Origin: Candidatus Kuenenia stuttgartensis
GTDB lineage: Bacteria; Planctomycetota; JAKEIC01; DYIT01
Assembly: GCA_020723505.1 (NCBI GenBank)
Contig: DYIT01000038.1
Coordinates: forward strand, 1-37,605
Length of the DNA: 37,605 bases
Reading direction: 5' to 3'
Positions 34,501-37,605 of this stretch are shown in pieces. Made by a program: the position numbers and the translations under genes. Within the stretch, counting starts at the first letter, position 1. The number at the start of each line of letters is the position of its first letter. The notes beneath the pieces were generated by a model that saw only the letters and a list, made by a program, of their open reading frames with translations, was not told the DNA's origin and searched no databases.

Positions 34501-35912
34501 AACGTAGAATGGACCCTTCCATTGACAGGTTCTTCTCGGATGAAGTGCTGGAACGTGTTTTCGTTAAGAACCTCGAGAACGTTCAAGGAGATGAGCGTGA
34601 TGCGATTCTCTTCTCCGTTGGCTATGGGCCAGACGGAGACGGGAAAGTCTCAATGAACTTCGGGCCTTTGAATCGAGACGGAGGAGAACGACGGCTCAAC
34701 GTCGCCATTACCCGCGCGCGCATGGAAGTCATAGTGTTCTCGACACTTCGAGCGGATCAAATCGACTTGAACCGCACTCGGGCACGCGGTGTCGCAGATT
34801 TGAAAGCTTTTCTTGAGTATGCGGAAACAGGCGCCTCAGTGTCGTCTCAGGCTGTATCGGCCAAGGCTGAAGCAATGGGAGCAATTGAATCTGAAGTAGC
34901 TCAAGCATTGCGAAGGAAAGGTTGGAAGGTCGATGAAAGAATTGGACGTTCGGGATACCGAGTGGACCTAGGAGTCACATCGACTGATAGGCCGGATGAA
35001 TATCTTCTAGGTATCGAGTTTGACGGGCCAGGATATGGCAAGGCTCGCACTGCCAGAGATAGAGACAAATTGCGCAAGGACGTACTGGAAGAATTAGGAT
35101 GGATTCTGCACAGAGTATGGGCTGCGGATTGGATTCGTGACCCGATAAAGGAGGTTGAGAAAATCGAAAAAGCGCTTACTGCCGCATCCAACATAAGGGC
35201 GAGCCAAATAAAGGAGGGAGTGGAAGCTAAGACCCTGACCGCTGTGCAATCACATCTTGTTGAGCGTATCAAAGCGAAAGAATCGGATGAAGAAAATGCA
35301 TCTATTGCTGTGGTTGCATCTCCATCCGCGCAGACTGACTTGCCAATATATAAACCCTTCCCTACATTTAGACCGATAGGTATGCCGGAATCGTTCTTTT
35401 ACAGCAGCGAAGATGCGAGAATTGGGAATGCACTTAAAAAGGTTGTTGATTTCGAGGGCCCGATGAGTGTGGCGCTTGCGGCTCGTCGCATTGCCCTATT
35501 GTGGGGAATCGAGTGTGTTTCGAAAAAGGTGCTCACACGTGTGGTCGAACTCATTCCCAGCACTGGAGTCAAGTTAGTACCAGCACCGGAAGGGGATTTT
35601 CTGTGGCCACTTCATGATGATCGGCGATTGTATGAGCGATTTCGCGTCCCCGGCACAGATGAATCATCTTGTAGGTCCATTGAGGACCTCCCTCTCATTG
35701 AAATAGTCAACGCTGTAATATATACGCTTAAGCGGACTGTGAGCCTACCGGTTGAGGACCTTTGCCGTAAAACTGGGAAGCTATTCGGATTCTCTCGAAC
35801 GAGCTCGAAGGTGCGCGAGAAAATTCTCGAAGGTATTGATTTAGTCGTGAATAGAGGACTTGCTGTGAGGAATGGGGACATCATTACCGAGAAGGCGAGA
35901 AAGAGCTTCTAG
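28560..35912 (+). CDS. Ser/Thr kinase fused to an Hhe-like DUF4011-helicase-Vsr defence protein
   Basis: 2450 residues in one open frame. Residues 1-130 contain a planctomycete kinase-type sensor region (LSQQKLVSAADIWSAF, ITAEQVLHAL). A zinc ribbon follows at Cys139, Cys142, Cys159 and Cys162. The kinase spans about 196-460: GKGSMGAV (203-210), Lys225, HRD with Asp318, DFG with Asp336, YMSPEQA. A beta-sandwich and a transglutaminase-like domain (Cys691, His717, Asp753) come next, then DUF4011 from about 847 (LDRWSRKLLDLTLRNRLLNF). The superfamily 1 helicase has GPPGTGKS (1159-1166), DEASQ (1811-1815) and RRLNVAITRAR (2044-2054). A Vsr/MTES_1575-like nuclease shows Asp2136 and Glu2153-x-Asp2155, and DUF3320 lies at about 2277-2340. 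All catalytic residues look intact. DUF4011-helicase-Vsr is, from memory, the Hhe anti-phage system; the kinase fusion is unusual. Confidence 0.9.
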   Translation: MEISSNRFLREYAQSEGIALPTDGSGGTLDFSGENSLLNLLISKGIGENRLAALLVKFAEFKEVQSVPAMSNSLAFGLQLSQQKLVSAADIWSAFTDQERTWASGTEKSLDWFLMRQGKITAEQVLHALKETGKKVVVCRFCGRREMLAVESGESRLNCPECLGLMTEATSATDLHVEDEAAKHVPSLLGTVIAGCSIERLLGKGSMGAVYLAKHISLNKPVAVKILTTGPENKKATKRFVREARTAARLDHPNVVQVFDTGMSGDQHYIVMKFVEGESAAAKVKRDGPMPIQEAVRIVIDASKGLQAAHRIGFIHRDVKPDNIMIDLDGIVKVADFGLAKELDVKGSVLTADGQAMGTPHYMSPEQARDASSVGPAADIYSLGATLYTLLSGKPPFSGSTVWAVVNAALNDPAPDIRKSRPDVPDQLAEFLLRTMEKNPTKRPASMIDFCKELEAIVQGTAKRVHETPMQENTSDVVIRVEMDKRIHFAFQQNDVPVVKSIVIENITETNLGPLTLQVQSEPAFSKEWDLNLSGIAQGASSIVRTPNIQLSPSFLESLTERLQGFLRFEASIGGRTIGSTEEVVTLLAKDEWPGLGSLPEILAAFVLPNHPIIEQILHEASQCLEKWTRSSSLSGYQESGPKRVAYQAAAVYETLRSCHLAYVNPPASFETEGQRIRLPDRILRSKLATCLDVAILAAACLEQAGLHPLILFQKGHAFTGFWLQDECFPEPAVEDSHRVNKRVALNELLVFDAVGITSKPSLDFQAAVRAGNSLLQNSAEFVCAVDVRRARISGIRPMPERIDGEKGSVTESESQTVAFKAPDLEKIPELSSEVATAPEMPKTRLDRWSRKLLDLTLRNRLLNFRESQGALRLMCPDISSLENALAAGEEFRILSRPLEYGDKDPRSAEAIRERTGKDPIEEFLHTEMKENHLYSNLGKDELQKRLLKIFRDARSGLEDGGVSGLYVAMGFLSWYESPGHDTAHLAPILLLPAELRRKSIREEFSLAFGDEESRINVTLLEMLDKQFGIKISGLDPLPTDESGLDVKKILQEVRKAVKNIDRWDVCEDLLYVGRFSFSKFLMWRDLVEREADLRRNQVVNHLIYNPEEPFQQAGKMPDACRIDEERSPLGTYCPLSSDSSQLAAVYAAAEGKSFVLHGPPGTGKSQTITNLIAHCLAAGKSILFISEKMAALNVVHSRLKALGLDRFSLEIHSNKAKKSEVLQKLGEAFTKSGKEPQEAWRIEAEQIQDLRGRLNEYASALHKSRRTRETYFEAISRLAALRTLPRVNLSLPSVDNVDGQTLKRLRETTERLATVADICGGVSDHPWAATTPGNWSQAFEDDTRTARARLQSAIELLEPAAANVVKTAGLVHSGMSLADSWNLKDFQTLADFAEAFSKGYSPPAELLTGKDSEEISRKTSYWVEHGRNRDIYEGDLFKRYHRTVMDLDLDTLRSLLAKSQRSWWPLCWIQRRAIRKRLSEHTIDGTKPASTELEHDLDLTLALRTEEKTLSDADSEGKALYGAYWRGGQPDWEEISILATWAAKVREISLAAAGMNLDTAASLRAMWGRLACEGKELLKEGGTLHAVLKGWLRVWREFLDAKAAVKEKLGVISKLAWGGVKNPGAITYMQKTLRTWSENERRFRDWCAWRDVRNEAVALSLEPIVDACEKGILQSSELPAAFEKAFAIWWTEAIGKTEPVLGNFFSPEYERVLKKFRKTDDRFRELTKDLVVARLEAKAPEVASTDVKSSEMGILARELQKKSRHMSIRSLFQKIPNLLPRLKPCLLMSPISVAQYLDSKFPPFDIVVFDEASQIPVWDAVGAIARGRQAIIVGDPKQLPPTSFFQRGDSPEGEVEEDSVEDLESILDDCLAARMPSLHLDWHYRSRHESLIAFSNSRYYDGRLLTFPSPNPSGMGVSWRPVPGGIYDKAKTRTNRAEAESLVKEVLKRLKNSILCRRSIGIVTFSLVQQELIEDLLEAERRMDPSIDRFFSDEVLERVFVKNLENVQGDERDAILFSVGYGPDGDGKVSMNFGPLNRDGGERRLNVAITRARMEVIVFSTLRADQIDLNRTRARGVADLKAFLEYAETGASVSSQAVSAKAEAMGAIESEVAQALRRKGWKVDERIGRSGYRVDLGVTSTDRPDEYLLGIEFDGPGYGKARTARDRDKLRKDVLEELGWILHRVWAADWIRDPIKEVEKIEKALTAASNIRASQIKEGVEAKTLTAVQSHLVERIKAKESDEENASIAVVASPSAQTDLPIYKPFPTFRPIGMPESFFYSSEDARIGNALKKVVDFEGPMSVALAARRIALLWGIECVSKKVLTRVVELIPSTGVKLVPAPEGDFLWPLHDDRRLYERFRVPGTDESSCRSIEDLPLIEIVNAVIYTLKRTVSLPVEDLCRKTGKLFGFSRTSSKVREKILEGIDLVVNRGLAVRNGDIITEKARKSF

Positions 35913-36234
35913 TGAGTTTTATCCCGTGTTCTCCATTTAATGCTCTTGATTCATGGCGATTCAGGAAATCAGGTGATTTCCCGATCGACGGAGTCGCCCG
36001 AGCTCAACGGCTTAACGGCCTTCTACTTGTCCTGAAGCCCATGGCTACACAAATACAATGAGCCCTTCTCCGATTTCCCACTTCTTCCCCGTCTTCCGCC
36101 ATTCCCCTTCTTCTGAGCCCCTAAAACCCCGCCTGAATTTGTCATAAGAAGAAGGTCAGAGAAATCCTTCCCCTTTGTAGCCCTTTCCGACCCGTTTCTT
36201 CCTGAACCAAGTCCTATTCTGAAAGGAGACGAAC
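35913..36234. other. Gap between the kinase-Hhe gene and the DUF932 gene
   Basis: About 320 bases, with no gene called. A hairpin GGAAATC AGGT GATTTCC (35964-35981) lies 52 bases after the stop codon, without a T-run. The stretch 36061-36120 is strongly pyrimidine-rich. The purine-rich GAAAGGAGAC (36222-36231) is the ribosome site of the next gene. Confidence 0.45.
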
Positions 36235-37164
36235 ATGCAACCGGCAATTCCTCTGAATCAACTTGAGACCCTGCTCCGGGAACGCGAAAGATGCTTCCAG
36301 GACCGGGTCGTGCCCGCATCAGGCATAAGGATGGACGACACGGGCAAAATCGTCATTCAGGGTGAATCCCACCCCCTGCAGGACCACGTCCTGACGCTCC
36401 TCGGCCCCAAGCTGGGCATCCCCGCCGCCTACCTCAGGCACTGCCCTCCCGAGCTCCGGGCCATCAACGTAAATCACTGGATGGAGCGGCTCGGCGATAG
36501 GAACCTCTTCGTGCGCATGGATGGCCATGCGGTCCGCGCCGTGCTTTCCGCCCGGTACGTGCCCGTCAGCAACCTCGAGCTGGTCAGGCATGCAACCAGG
36601 ACCATCCCTCCCGAGACGGGCGCCTTCGTGACCCTCTCCGAGACCCGATTGGTCTGCCAAGTCCTCCTCAAGGAGCACCGGCAGCTCATGGCCCCTGGGG
36701 ACGAGGTCCTCGGCGGTATCACGCTGGCCAACAGCGAGGTGGGGTTCGCATCCCTGGAGGTGGCGCAGTTCCTGCACAGGCTGGTCTGCTCGAACGGACT
36801 CATTGTCCGGGTAGCCGGTGAGTCCCTACGCCGCATCCACCTCAAGAACCGCGTCAGCCTCGTTAATGAGGTGTTCGCAGCCCTCTCATCCGTGGTCGAG
36901 GGCCTCCCCCGCTCCCTGGAATCCATGAGGAACGCCAGGGAAGTCGCCCTCCCCGACCCCTCTTCCACCTTGGATGCCCTTCCACGCCGCTACGGCCTAT
37001 CGGAGGACGAGCACAGCGCAGTCAGAGCTGCGTGGCAGGAGGAGCAGGGCGACACGCTCTACCACCTCATCAACGCCCTGACTGGCGCAGCCAGGAACGA
37101 AATGCTCTCCACGGAGAGCGCCCTCAGGCTCCAGACCCTGGCTGGCGACCTGCTCCCGGCTTGA
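36235..37164 (+). CDS. DUF932-type phage/plasmid-like protein
   Basis: 309 residues. AAAGGAG lies 6 bases before the ATG. The layout fits the DUF932 family: an N-terminal region with HPLQDHVLTLLGPKLGIPAAYL, then FVRMDGHAVRAVLSARYVPVSNLELV, GGITLANSEVGFASLEVAQFLHRLVCSNGLIV, and a helical C-terminus. DUF932 proteins are frequent on plasmids, phages and integrative elements; their role is not settled, though links to replication or transfer functions have been suggested. Codon use is GC-rich, unlike the Hhe part of the giant gene before it. The next gene follows after a hairpin and has the same type of ribosome site, so the two may form a unit. Confidence 0.8.
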   Translation: MQPAIPLNQLETLLRERERCFQDRVVPASGIRMDDTGKIVIQGESHPLQDHVLTLLGPKLGIPAAYLRHCPPELRAINVNHWMERLGDRNLFVRMDGHAVRAVLSARYVPVSNLELVRHATRTIPPETGAFVTLSETRLVCQVLLKEHRQLMAPGDEVLGGITLANSEVGFASLEVAQFLHRLVCSNGLIVRVAGESLRRIHLKNRVSLVNEVFAALSSVVEGLPRSLESMRNAREVALPDPSSTLDALPRRYGLSEDEHSAVRAAWQEEQGDTLYHLINALTGAARNEMLSTESALRLQTLAGDLLPA

Positions 37165-37186
37165 CCCGACTTCTTCTGGAAACAGC

Positions 37187-37223
37187 CCTGTCCCTGCTTG
37201 TCCCGTAGGCAGGCGGGGACAGG
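37187..37223 (+). terminator. Long GC-rich hairpin after the DUF932 gene
   Basis: CCTGTCCCTGCTTG pairs with CAGGCGGGGACAGG (14 base pairs with G-U pairs) around a 9-base loop. No T-run follows. It may slow transcription or protect the upstream message end between the two genes. Confidence 0.55.
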
Positions 37224-37275
37224 TGCGTCCAGGGGCGGGGGAAACCAATCCCTCTCGCCCCAGAAAGGAGACCCA

Positions 37276-37605
37276 ATGATTAATGCCAAAGTGACCGTCA
37301 CCAAGAAGAGACCCGCATCAGTGGAGTTATCATCGGATGCGTTCTCGGCGACCCTGGAAATCGAACTTCCCGACGCTGTCTTCATCAACGGAAACGGCGA
37401 CCTTCGGCAAACCCTGGCGAAGCTCTTCAAAGAGGTGAACGCCGAGGTCGACTCCCAAATCATCAACGGCAACGGACACGAGGAACCTCTCTGCAACCCT
37501 CCGGAACCCATCCAAGACACGGAAAGGCTGCCGGCGCCCATCGACCCCACGAAGAAAGCCCCCTCTTCCCGCTTGAGAGCTCCCAGGAAGCCCGCGGGCG
37601 GCAAC
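37276..37605 (+). CDS. Hypothetical protein (3' partial, runs off the window)
   Basis: 110 codons are seen with no stop before the edge. AAAGGAG lies 5 bases before the ATG, the same ribosome-site type as the DUF932 gene. The first half is a short beta-rich segment (AKVTVTKKRPASVELSSDAF, ATLEIELPDAVFING) and a helix (LRQTLAKLFKEVNAEVD). Then come Pro-rich linkers and a basic stretch, RLRAPRKPAGGN, typical of nucleic-acid contact. I do not recognise a family. It probably belongs to the element with the DUF932 gene. Confidence 0.55.
   Translation, partial: MINAKVTVTKKRPASVELSSDAFSATLEIELPDAVFINGNGDLRQTLAKLFKEVNAEVDSQIINGNGHEEPLCNPPEPIQDTERLPAPIDPTKKAPSSRLRAPRKPAGGN

Overview
The window reads as a GC-rich bacterial chromosome from an uncultured lineage. 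I favour Planctomycetota or a close relative. The reasons are a DUF1580-type small protein (27319-27624), a Ser/Thr kinase with the N-terminal layout typical of that phylum, and AGG as a common Arg codon in high-GC genes. This placement is inference; no rRNA or marker gene is present.

Left part (1 to about 20090): ordinary chromosome. In order: a beta-propeller/CBM9-like surface protein (cut by the left edge), a SIMPL-domain protein, a polyprenyl-phosphate sugar phosphotransferase for exopolysaccharide, ATP-type PEP carboxykinase, a VapBC toxin-antitoxin pair, an Ogt-type alkyl-DNA repair protein and a small outer-membrane-like protein. Then, on the minus strand, come a DNA helicase fused to an exonuclease (MrfA-MrfB-like), a TM2 membrane protein, a B12-binding-type radical SAM protein and two tandem NodU-family carbamoyltransferases. 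An RluA-type pseudouridine synthase and a tRNA-Pro(GGG) with a good promoter follow on the plus strand. Several gaps here carry a degenerate GTC-rich repeat family and GGATTCC/GGAATGAC palindromes.

Middle part (20090-25540): a repeat-rich, patchy accessory zone. The 3' end of the tRNA is followed by a perfect inverted copy of itself and an array of short repeats. Then come a GIY-YIG protein, a NYN-domain nuclease, a frameshifted DNA-binding protein, a 19-codon Cys-rich peptide, and three lower-GC minus-strand genes (an unknown, an ATP-grasp protein and a MafI-like immunity protein). The zone ends in a 47-bp tandem palindromic repeat.

Right part (25544-37605): an integrated element. A tyrosine integrase is followed by DUF1580, a Cys/His zinc-finger protein with a damaged 3' end, a 2450-residue protein, a DUF932 protein and a gene cut by the right edge. 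The giant protein is the most striking item. It joins, in one reading frame, a planctomycete-style sensor region, a zinc ribbon, a complete Ser/Thr kinase, a transglutaminase-like domain, DUF4011, a superfamily 1 helicase, a Vsr-like nuclease and DUF3320. The last five match the Hhe-type anti-phage architecture. The kinase half is GC-rich and the Hhe half is not, which suggests that a kinase was fused onto a transferred defence gene.
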